Assembly (NCBI GenBank): GCA_951799425.1
Contig: OX637393.1
Span: 9,730,744-9,794,743 of the forward strand
Length of the DNA: 64,000 nucleotides
Direction of reading: 5' to 3'
Origin: Ilex aquifolium
Lineage: Eukaryota; Streptophyta; Magnoliopsida; Aquifoliales; Aquifoliaceae
The translations under genes were made by a program, and so were the position numbers. The stretch's first letter is position 1; each line of letters opens with the position of its first letter. This document shows, piece after piece, positions 12,449 to 21,742 of this stretch. The notes beneath the pieces were generated by a model, which was not told the origin of the DNA, did no database searches, and was given only the letters and a program-made list of their open reading frames with translations.

Positions 12449-13177
12449 TGATGATACCTAAAATAAACTCCAGACACGAGCTCAGAAAGTGAGCTCAGCT
12501 CGGGAGTTCAGGTAATAAACGCTGAGCTCATCCGGTCATGGTCTGAGCTCATCCAGCCGGTACTAGAGCTCCCAGATGGGGATACGAAATAAGGGATGGC
12601 AAGAGGACAGCAAGATGACAGCAGATACCATCATAAAAGGAATCAAGCTGGAACCAAGGCGGAAAACCGATAACCAACCAAGATCCTCTCCTAAAACTAA
12701 GGGGAATTCCACAGAAGAAGGCAAAGATCTCGATGGAAACCACAAAAGCCGGCCATTTGGATTCGATGTAACTCCGGGATTGGAGAGGGGGAGATAAAGG
12801 AAAATCCCTTAATTATAGGAAGCAAATCCGAATTAGAGGTAAGCAAGAGGCTATAAAAAAGGGGGGGGGGGGGGAGAGCCACAAAGGAGGGGGATCCAGA
12901 AACTCTCATCTTCTCACTACTGTAATACATTCAACTTGATCAATTAGAAAGAGAGGAGCCAGAGACTCCATGACAGAGTGGACTAGCCGAGCTCAGACCG
13001 GTGAACCACTATAATCTTGTCTTGTTATTACCCCTTTTCCCAAATCCCCTAAGTATCATATTGCATTATCAAGCACGAGCCTTGCAGCTCAGACACCGTA
13101 CTCAACTCCAACCAGATCGTTCATACCGAATAATCCTGTTCTATAGCTCAGCTCATTCGCGTAGATTCACACCATCA
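12449..13177 (+). repeat. 5' LTR of Tat element
   Basis: Starts TGATGATACC and ends ACACCATCA. Contains a long G run near 12859-12874 whose length differs from the 3' LTR, a 'ctataaaaaag' TATA-like motif at about 12851 and many GAGCTC palindromes. Confidence 0.95.
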
Positions 13178-13180
13178 GTT

Positions 13181-13198
13181 TGGCGCCGTCTGTGGGAA
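13181..13198 (+). other. Primer binding site of Tat element
   Basis: TGGCGCCGTCTGTGGGAA begins three bases after the LTR. The first nine to ten bases are complementary to a plant tRNA 3' end finishing ...CGGCGCCA (tRNA-Asp or -Arg type); which tRNA is not decided here. Confidence 0.8.
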
Positions 13199-13240
13199 CG
13201 ACTGTTCCTATTTACAAATAAGCTGATTTCTCAGTGACTG

Positions 13241-15616
13241 ATGGTAACAACTCGAAATATGAGCAGAAGTCAAACAAACCTACCACGAATGCAAGATCAG
13301 CAGGAAGCTACCAACGGCAGACAACCCGGGAACGTTCAAGAGGCTAATTCCCCCATTAATAACGAGATGGAGGCTCTTCGCCTCGTCAATCAACGTTTGC
13401 TAAAGGAAAATGCAGAGCTATCAAAGCTCATACAGCGCCCGCAGGAGGCACGACCGGCCCAAGAAGGCCAGAATAATCCCCCTCATAGGGAACAACGACA
13501 CTAAGACCCCCTTAGAGAGGTCGACGAAGGAGGAGAGAGCAGCCATACTAGGGGGCATGCTCCTTACCTACCTCCTAGAAATGGCCACAACGATGAAGTG
13601 CAAAGTCAGAACAATGGGGGTGAGAGGGACGATTTTTTCCCTTACCCGCAAGACAGAAGAGAACAGCATTGGGAGCAACGCTTCAAAGACATCCAACAAG
13701 AGCTCAGCCACATGAAGGAGGCTGTAAAGAGCAAGGCTCCGATTACAATGGATGTCCTAGTACAACAAACCGAGTCCCCATTCACCACCGGGGTGCTACA
13801 CTTTCCTCTCCCACCAAAGTTCAGGATGCCACAAATAGAGGTCTTTGACGGAACGAAAGATCCCGTAGATCATCTCAACACTTATAAAAACCAGATGGAG
13901 CTACATGGATATCAGGATCCTGTACGTTGCAGAGCTTTTGCCATCACATTGAAAGGCTCCGCCCTAGCCTGGTTTCACAGGCTCCCCCCAGCCTCGATCT
14001 CATCCTTTAAAGAGCTCTCCATAGCTTTCGTATCTCACTTTATAGGAGCTAGGATATACAGAAAGCCGAGCTACCACCTGCTGAATGTGAAACAGGGGCC
14101 CCAAGAAAACCTGAGGTCTTATGTCCAAAGGTTCAACTCGGAGACACTAAAGGTAGACGTTCCAGACGAAAAATTCGCCATAACCGCCTTTATTGCAGGG
14201 TTGGGAGTGCAATCAAAGGATCTAATGTTCTCCATATCGAAGAACCCTCAGGCAAGCATGGCTGAGGTGTTAGCCAAGGCAGAGAAGTATATAAATGGTG
14301 AAGAGGCACTCCTTTCCAAAGTAGGGGGTACATCCTCACGAAAGGAGAAGGAAAAAGAAGAAAAAAGAAGGGACAGGAGTCCCAGGAAGGAGAAAGGGCG
14401 AGAGAGGTCTCCAAGAAGGGATAGGGACCGCTCGCCAAAGAGAAGAGGAAATGTTAGAGATCGTCTGGGCCCCATGCAGCCTGAGCTGCAGCCCAGATAC
14501 GGACCTCAGCGATTCACCCCACTCACTGCTGCTGTGTCACAAGTTCTGTATAAGGTCCAAAACGAGAAGTTCTTAAGATGGCCACCTCGGATGAAGGCAG
14601 ATCCAGCTAAGAGAGACCCCACAAAGTACTGCGATTACCACAGAGATCATGGTCATCACACTGATGACTGCATTCAACTGAAAAATGAAATCGAGTTCTT
14701 GATCCAGCGAGGTCAGTTGCGTCGCTTCGTAGCCCATGACAACCAGAACCGAGCTCTTCCACCTCCACCACCTCAACAGCAGGCACCTGCACCACATCAG
14801 CAGCCTCTAGGTGAGATTAGAGTAATATCTGGAGGGTTCGCGGGAGGCGGAGAATCCAGCTCAGCCAGGAAAGCACACCTCCGACGGATCAGAGCCGAAG
14901 AAGCTCTCGAAGTACACGTTGTATCCAAAGCACCACGCTTAGATACAGCTATCACTTGTTCAGATGCTGATTTGGAGGGATGTCAGTACCCTCATGATGA
15001 TCCATTGGTGGTGCGAGCTGTGGTGGCTAATAGAACCGTTCATCGGGTTCTAATCGATAACGGAAGCTCGACGGATATCATTTTCGCACCTGCATTCGAC
15101 AAAATGGACATAGGAAGGGAGAGACTTGAACTTGTAAACACTCACTTGCCGGGATTCTCCGGGGAAAGGGTGCTCCCCCTGGGCTCGATCCAACTCGTGC
15201 TCACCCTAGGGGACCCACCTTGCCAGGCCACCACAACCGTAAAATTCCTAGTGGTCGATGCACCCTCTGCATACAACATCTTGCTTGGAAGACCATCCCT
15301 TAATTCCATGAAGGCAATCCCGTCGGCCTATCACCTGGTCGTCAAATTCCCCACAGAAAATGGAATCGGAGCAGTCCGAGGAGACCAGCGTGTAGCAAGA
15401 GAATGCTACATGGCTTCGGTAAAGAGGAAGGAGGTTGAGAACATCCAATTGGATGAACTCGACATGAGAGATGAAATGGAGACAAGACCAATGCCCTCAG
15501 AAGAGCTGGAACCAATTCAGCTTGATGGGAAGCCAGAACACCTCGTTTATGTGGGTTCCAGACTGAACGCTGAGCTCAAAGGTCTCCTCATCCAGTTTCT
15601 AAAGGAGAATATATGA
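13241..15616 (+). CDS. Gag-protease of Tat element (one internal stop)
   Basis: Starts at ATG 13241, about 43 bp after the primer site. A TAA at 13502-13504 interrupts the frame after 87 codons, and the same frame resumes at once and is open to the TGA at 15614-15616. N-terminus has a heptad-rich stretch (MEALRLVNQRLLKENAELSKL). Next come a retrotransposon-gag capsid domain (AWFHRLPP and RSYVQRFNSE motifs, about codons 215-325), an Arg/Lys/Glu/Asp-rich segment (about 365-410), a zinc-knuckle-like CDYHRDHGHHTDDC (about 465-478) and a pepsin-type protease with LIDNGSSTDIIF (about 605) and NILLGRPSLN. The family packages element RNA and processes Gag. Because of the stop, full-length Gag would need readthrough or supply from another copy. 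Confidence 0.85.
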
Positions 15617-18616
15617 GTGTTTGCTTGGAAACAAGAAGACATGGGAGGAATTGACCCTTCGGTTATTACCCATAAGCTAAGCGTGGACCCAACTTGCAAG
15701 CCCGTCAAACAGAAGAGGAGGAGTTTTGCCTCCGAAAGGCAAAGAGCAATTAATGAGGAGGTCAACAAGCTCTTCCATGCCGAGGCCATCAGGGAAGTTG
15801 ACTACCCTACCTGGTTGGCGAATGTGGTCCTCGTCAAGAAAACCAATGGCAAATGGCGACTCTGCATCGACTTCACCGATCTCAACCGAGCATGCCCCAA
15901 GGATAGTTTTCCCTTACCTCGGATCGACTTAATAGTGGATGCCACAGCTGGACACGAGCTGCTTAGCTTCATGGACGCCTTCTCAGGTTATAACCAGATT
16001 AGGATGGATCCCAATGACCAGGAGAAGACCTCATTTGTAACTGAACAGGGAACATACTGTTATCGGGTCATGCCTTTCGGATTAAAGAACGCTGGAGCCA
16101 CTTACCAGCGGCTGGTAAATAGGATGTTCCAAAAACAAATAGGAGCATCCATGGAAGTTTACATCGATGACATGTTAGTAAAGTCATTAAAGACAGAGCT
16201 CCACATCGAGCACCTAGCCGAATCATTCCAGATTCTAAGGGAGTACAAAATGAAGCTCAACCCTGCGAAATGCGCATTTGGGGTCTCGGCAGGAAAATTC
16301 CTGGGTTTTATAGTTAGCAGCAGAGGAATTGAAGCCAACCCAGAGAAGGTTAGGGCAATGGTGGAAATGCAATCACCATCCAACACAAGGGAGGTGCAAC
16401 GCTTGACAGGCAGGATAGCTGCCTTGAGCCGTTTTGTGTCTAGGTCAAGCGATAAGTGCCAGCCATTCTTTCAGATCTTGAAGAAGGCGTTCCAGTGGGA
16501 TACCAAGTGTGAAGAAGCATTTAAAGCCCTGAAAGACTATATGAGCTCCCTTCCTGTTTTGGTGAGCCCTTCAGAAGGGGAAGTCCTTACTCTCTACCTG
16601 GCGGTTTCGAATTTTTCAACAAGCGCAGCGCTGGTTAGGGAGCGAGGCAGAGCTCAGCAACCAATCTATTACTGTAGCAGAGCCCTGAGGGGGGCAGAGG
16701 AGAGATATCCAAAAATGGAAAAACTCGTTCTAGCGTTAGTTACGACAGCCAGAAGACTTAGGCCCTATTTCCAGGCCCATACCATTGAAGTTCCAACAGA
16801 CCAGCCAATGAAGCAAGTATTACATAAACCAGAGTCCTCGGGAAGGTTGGTTAAATGGGCCATAGAGCTCAGCGAGTTTGACATCAGATATAAGCCAAGA
16901 ACTGCCATCAAAGGGCAAATTTTGGCAGATTTCATCGCAGAATTCACAGCCACAACGCCTTTGGAAACCACAGATTTAATACCAGACCTCCCCATATGGA
17001 GGCTTTCAGTAGATGGAGCTGCTAATGCTCAGGGAAGCGGTGCAGGAATGATCTTGACCTCTCCAGAAGGAATAGATGTCGAGTATGCCCTTAGGTTTGG
17101 GTTCAAGACTTCAAATAACGAGGCAGAATATGAAGCTGTCATCGCTGGGCTCAATCTTGCGTATTCTATGGAAGCAGAGCAGCTGGAGATCTGCAGTGAC
17201 TCTCAACTGGTTAACGTCAGACACGTGCCCAGAGCAGAGAATGCACGAGCGGATGCATTGGCGAGGTTAGCAACTGCTTCACAAGAAGATTTGGATAGGC
17301 TAATACCAGTAGAGCACCTTCCAGAGCCTTCAGTGGGTATCGAAGAAGAGGACATACTACCAATTGAAGCTCAGCTGAGCTGGATGGACCCCATCATAGG
17401 GTACCTGCAGAGTGGGATTCTGCCAAGCGATGCCAAGGAGGCATCCAAGCTGAGGACCAGGTCAGCCAGGTTTTCCTTGCTGCAAGGAAATCTGTACAAA
17501 CAAGGATTCTCAACGCCTCTCCTTAAGTGCGTGGGAGATGAAGATGCCAACTATATACTCAGAGAAGTACACGAAGAGATATGTGGCAATCATATAGGAG
17601 CTCGGGCCTTGGCAGGAAAAATACTGAGACAAGAATATTATTGGCCAACCATGCTCAAAGATGCCACCGATTTAGTAAAAAAATGCAAGGTTTGCCAGGA
17701 ACACGCCAATGTTTCCCACTGTCCACCTGAGCTGCTAACCTCGGTGGTAAGCCCATGGCCCTTCCAACAGTGGGGTTTGGATATTCTTGGACCCCTTCCC
17801 ACCGGTGTGGGACAATGGAAGTTTGCTATTATAGGGGTGGATTACTTCACCAAGTGGGCGGAGGTCGAACCTTTGGCAACAATCACCGAGCAAAAAGTCC
17901 AAAACTTCGTTTGGAAGTCGATAGTTTGCAGATTTGGGGTTCCCAGAGCAGTCGTGTCTGACAATGGGAAGCAGTTTGACAACTCAAAGTTTAAGAGCAT
18001 TTGTGCTGAGCTTGAGATAAAGAACTATTTCTCAGCTCCTGCACATCCTCAATCCAATGGGCAAACAGAGGTCACAATCAGAACCATAAAGACAGCTCTG
18101 AAGACTAAATTAGAAAACCTAAAAGGCAAGTGGGTGGAGTACATCCCTGAGGTATTGTGGGCCTACATGACCACCGTCAGGTCAGCAACTCAGGAAACCC
18201 CCTTCGCTTTGACCTTTGGAACTGAAGCAGTAGCCCCTGTTGAGGTGGGGCTCCAATCACCAAGGGTGGAATTTGCAGATGCCGAACACAATGATGAGTC
18301 TCTCTTATTAAACCTCGATCTCCTGGACGAAAAGAGAGAAAGAGCTCTGCATCGTGTTCGAATTTACCAAAGGAAAACTGCAAGATACTACGACAGGAAG
18401 GTAAGACACAGAAGTTTCAAGGCTGGAGACTTGGTACTTAGGAGGCTTCTGCTTGCAAGGAAGGATCCCACGCATGGGAAGTTGGCACCCAACTGGGAAG
18501 GACCCTATATCGTATCAAGAGTAATCAGACCAGGGAACTATGAGTTGCAAACAGAGGAGGGGAAGGTCCTACCACACTCTTGGAATGCCGAACACCTTAA
18601 GAAGTTCTTTCAGTAA
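15617..18616 (+). CDS. Pol of Tat element: RT, RNase H, archaeal-type RNase H, integrase
   Basis: Same frame as gag-protease, separated only by the TGA at 15614-15616; the downstream part starts VFAWKQEDM, which in relatives continues the preceding residues, so the stop is a lesion and not a natural boundary. 999 codons with stop. Reverse transcriptase spans about residues 60-240, with DAFSGYNQI and the catalytic YIDD box. RNase H lies at about 320-440. A second, archaeal-type RNase H begins at SVDGAANAQGSG (about 462) with NNEAEYEAVIAG and SDSQLV, but jumps directly to VRHVPRAENARADALARL. The integrase zinc domain (H-H-C-C, ending CKVCQEH) is followed by the core with GLDILGP, SDNGKQF and QSNGQTE supplying D, D and E, and a C-terminus ending WNAEHLKKFFQ. 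Confidence 0.92.
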   Translation: MFAWKQEDMGGIDPSVITHKLSVDPTCKPVKQKRRSFASERQRAINEEVNKLFHAEAIREVDYPTWLANVVLVKKTNGKWRLCIDFTDLNRACPKDSFPLPRIDLIVDATAGHELLSFMDAFSGYNQIRMDPNDQEKTSFVTEQGTYCYRVMPFGLKNAGATYQRLVNRMFQKQIGASMEVYIDDMLVKSLKTELHIEHLAESFQILREYKMKLNPAKCAFGVSAGKFLGFIVSSRGIEANPEKVRAMVEMQSPSNTREVQRLTGRIAALSRFVSRSSDKCQPFFQILKKAFQWDTKCEEAFKALKDYMSSLPVLVSPSEGEVLTLYLAVSNFSTSAALVRERGRAQQPIYYCSRALRGAEERYPKMEKLVLALVTTARRLRPYFQAHTIEVPTDQPMKQVLHKPESSGRLVKWAIELSEFDIRYKPRTAIKGQILADFIAEFTATTPLETTDLIPDLPIWRLSVDGAANAQGSGAGMILTSPEGIDVEYALRFGFKTSNNEAEYEAVIAGLNLAYSMEAEQLEICSDSQLVNVRHVPRAENARADALARLATASQEDLDRLIPVEHLPEPSVGIEEEDILPIEAQLSWMDPIIGYLQSGILPSDAKEASKLRTRSARFSLLQGNLYKQGFSTPLLKCVGDEDANYILREVHEEICGNHIGARALAGKILRQEYYWPTMLKDATDLVKKCKVCQEHANVSHCPPELLTSVVSPWPFQQWGLDILGPLPTGVGQWKFAIIGVDYFTKWAEVEPLATITEQKVQNFVWKSIVCRFGVPRAVVSDNGKQFDNSKFKSICAELEIKNYFSAPAHPQSNGQTEVTIRTIKTALKTKLENLKGKWVEYIPEVLWAYMTTVRSATQETPFALTFGTEAVAPVEVGLQSPRVEFADAEHNDESLLLNLDLLDEKRERALHRVRIYQRKTARYYDRKVRHRSFKAGDLVLRRLLLARKDPTHGKLAPNWEGPYIVSRVIRPGNYELQTEEGKVLPHSWNAEHLKKFFQ

Positions 18617-19575
18617 GTGTTACTTGTAGTAGAGTTGTTTTAATAAGAACAAGCGAGTCTTTTATTCACCCTTATATGGCTTCCAAAGTAAAGGAATGTG
18701 CAATAAGCTCTACAGCTAATGATAAGCTTCTAAGCTTATAAAATGCAAGATGAGCTATTCAGCTCATAAATAAACGATAAGCTTCTAAGCTTATAAAATA
18801 CAAGATGAGCTCTTCAGCTCATAAATAAATGATAAGCTTCTAAGCTTATAAAATACAAGATGAGCTCCTCAGCTCATAAATAAACGATAAGCTTCTAAGC
18901 TTATAAAATACAAGATGAGCTCCTCAGCTCATAAATAAACGATAAGCTTCTAACTTATAAAATACAAGATGAGCTCTTCAGGTCATAAGCAAACGATAAG
19001 CTCCTAAGCTTATAAAATACAAGATGAGCTCCTCAGCTCATAAATAAACGATAAGCTTCTCAGCTTATAAGCATAAGACGAGCTCTTCAGCTCGTACACA
19101 AGCGACAAGTCTCTAAGCTCATAGAATTCAAAGCTGGTCTCTTCTTGGAGACACCAACAGTCTTTCCCCCACGACTAGTAGTCCTTGTGCACTGCCTACG
19201 TACTCGAAGGCCCCAATATGTTTGGTACAGCAGGGATCAGCTACGAAATCAGTTGGGAGTTGAGGTCAGTGCAAACATGATCTTCTGTTTTCCATCAATG
19301 TTCGTGGTTCGACCAGTGGAATCAGTCAGGAACTAAGGGCAGTACAAACATGATCTTCTGTTTTCCATCCACGTTCGTGTTATGAACACAAAGAGCGTGC
19401 TAAAATAACCTTACAAAGTTCGGAGTGAGCTCCTCAGCTCATAAAGAGTTGCATATTCAAAAATAAAAGATCTGATATTCAAAGTATCCAACAGTACAAA
19501 TGTTCAGAAAAATATAAGGAAAGTCATAGTCTGGCATCGCTCAAGTAAAGAAGAAAGTACAAGGGGGAAGAGCTC
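18617..19575. repeat. 55-bp palindromic tandem array between pol and antisense gene B
   Basis: From 18721 to about 19125 a 55-bp unit repeats seven to eight times; unit starts ('gataagcttc') are at 18721, 18776, 18831, 18886, 18941, 18995 and 19050. Each unit holds two short palindromes, AAGCTTCTAAGCTT and GAGCTCTTCAGCTC, so each can fold into small hairpins. A second direct repeat of about 75 bp follows (19263 and 19338, sharing 'aacatgatcttctgttttcc'). The array sits where pol and the antisense genes converge, and the older element has a comparable array in the same place. Confidence 0.9.
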
Positions 19576-20666
19576 CTAGTCCTTCTTAGGACGGGACTCC
19601 AGCTCAGCCACTTCCTCCTTCATACGGGCATTCTCTTCCTTCAACTCGTCCCTCTCTTGCTCAACCTTATGGAGTAAATCAAGAAGTTTCTGACCTGCTG
19701 GAGTGAGGAAAATAGTGGAAAGAGATTCAGGAGAAAAGGAACCATCCCTCTTACGTCTCTTAGAACTCGCTCCAGTGTCCCCATCCTCAACAGAGTCTCC
19801 CTCTTCATCAGAATCAGAGAAAGAGGTCCAGGAAGAGTAGGGGAGAGAGGAAAATTCATATTCAGTGGCCTCAGCCCCAAGCAGATAAAGGTTTGCACTC
19901 GTTGTCAACTCAGAATAAGACCTAGGCTCGACGAGCAGCAACTTATCAATGTTCATCATCTCTGGCACATCCAGATCAGGGGGACCTAAGCAACAAGAGT
20001 ATAATAAGAATATGTCTTTAAGAGAAACGTATAGACTAGAGAGCTCAGCTAGAACTTACTAATGCGGGAGAAGCTCTTCCAAGACCGAGGAATCCTAGCC
20101 TCACGACAGCGATCCTTAGGAGACCGCCAGGACTCCCCAGAAGCAAAAAAGAAGCGACTAGACCATCCTTCAGGATTGGGGGGGAAGCCGAGAATCAAAG
20201 GACGTAATTTAAAATTCCTCCAACGGAAGAAGCTGAAGCAGGGGGCATCGTCTTCTTCGATCTCGAAGAAGTATAAGAACTCAGAGACAAAAGGGAACCT
20301 GCCGAGACCATGCAGGCGGCAGAACAGGAAGAAGCTTACCATAGCGGCCCATCCTCGTGGGGAAAGGCGAGAAGGGCATAGGCCATAGTAGGCAAGAACT
20401 CGCCCTATGGCTGGATGAATGGGAAGGCGAAGTCCCATATCCATGGCGCCTTTAAAAAAGTAAACTTCCCCTCGAGGAAGGTAGCAGTAGGGCTCATCGG
20501 GAGTAGGAACCCTAAGAGAAAGATCAAGATCAGGAAAAAATCGCCTCTTAATGGCAACCAAATCAGAAAGTTCCTTGGTCGAAGGAGTTAAGTATCGATG
20601 TTGCCACTTCCATTCAATTCCGAAGGAAGTACGATCCTGGAAAAGGGTAGAAGCAGAGGCAGCCAT
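19576..20666 (-). CDS. Antisense gene B of Tat element (2 exons, 338 aa)
   Basis: I read this as join of 20060-20666 (exon 1) and 19576-19985 (exon 2) on the minus strand. Exon 1 ends ATT-A before a GTAAGT donor at 20059; exon 2 follows a TTAG acceptor ending at 19986. The spliced frame is open: 1017 nt, 338 residues plus stop. Residues 1-200 hold a compact aromatic-rich domain (GLRLPIHPAIGRVLAYYGL, then SRFFFASGESW) that resembles the head of gene A and the 'putative gypsy type transposon' (Transposase_28) family. After an acidic Ser-rich stretch the protein ends in a short coiled coil (LLHKVEQERDELKEENARM). A TATATAG box at 21012-21018 lies ~350 bp upstream. Function is unknown; antisense frames of this kind are known from Tat elements. 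Confidence 0.75.
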
Positions 20667-21742
20667 TGAAGGTTAGGGTAAAGACAGAGAATGGTCACAA
20701 GAAGCCAAGAGGAAACTCAAGGATATTTTCTGCAAAGAAAGGAAAGAAACTTAGCAGAAGATAGGAGACTTAAGGGAATCAGTAAGTATTTAGGAAACCT
20801 AGGGCCACGCAAAAGGGAGTCGGCTGCCTTTTTGGTTTCTTAATTAATAGAGGTGGTTACGGTTATGGAAAACGGTTGGGAAAAAGGCGGGAAAAGGAAC
20901 CAGTGCAAGATTAACCCTCCTATCGCACTCAAAACAATTGAAGAAAATTCTGACCCCATCCAAGCAGAACATTCTTCATGTTTGAGCTCAGCCCGGTCAA
21001 AAACAGAGCACCTATATAGCAAGTCTTTGAGACCTGCATTTCCAAGAGCCCTGCTCACATCAGAATAGAAAAATTCCTAATGGGTTCCTCAGATGATCAA
21101 AAGAACTTAGCAGCTCATGAAGTCCATAGCCTTGCTTGAAGGAGGACTGAGGCACTTCTCAAAGCAAGGGGGGTAAGGGAGGTACAAGAAAAAGAAAACA
21201 CAAAAGAAAATTCAAAGAAAGAGCCATGAAGCTCAGAAAGAACTTTTAAGTTCAGACAGAAAAGCCTCGAAGCTCAGTAAGAAGTTTAAAGTACACAAAA
21301 AATGCCATATAGCTCAGTAAGAATTCCTAAGGTCGCCAACTCGAGCCATGTAACCCAGTAGGAACTCGCCAGTTCACAATACCAAGCTGTATGGCTCAGA
21401 ATGAAGGAGAAAAGGGAAGGGATCCCTAAGATACCAACTACCGAGCTCAACAGCTCAGGAGAAGCCATCTGAGCACAACACCAAGTCTTCTATACTCTTC
21501 AAATCTAGTAATGTCGCTTCAAGAAGTGCACAGCACCCCTCAAAGCGAAGGAGGGAAGGGGAGTATGTAAAGCAAAACAAGTAAGTTGTGCAGTTCAAAA
21601 TCGAAATTCAAAGATATATGTTCTAAGCCAGCAAAAGAAAAACAGAGGAAGATTGCAAAGTAACACAAAGTCCTAGCCCAAGGCAAAGTTGCATCTCAAA
21701 ACAAAAAAAAAATTTTACAAAGAGACTACAGCTAAAAAAACC
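20667..21742. other. Intergenic part between antisense genes A and B
   Basis: No conserved frame. Rich in 'agctcag' motifs. Carries the likely gene B promoter: on the minus strand GCTATATAGG at 21011-21020. 21100-21700 would hold the 3' untranslated part of gene A; it is A-rich on the plus strand. Confidence 0.5.

Noticed and set aside
14190..14475. Minus-strand frames within gag and pol of the young Tat element
   Set aside because: Shadows of the conserved plus-strand gag-pol frame.
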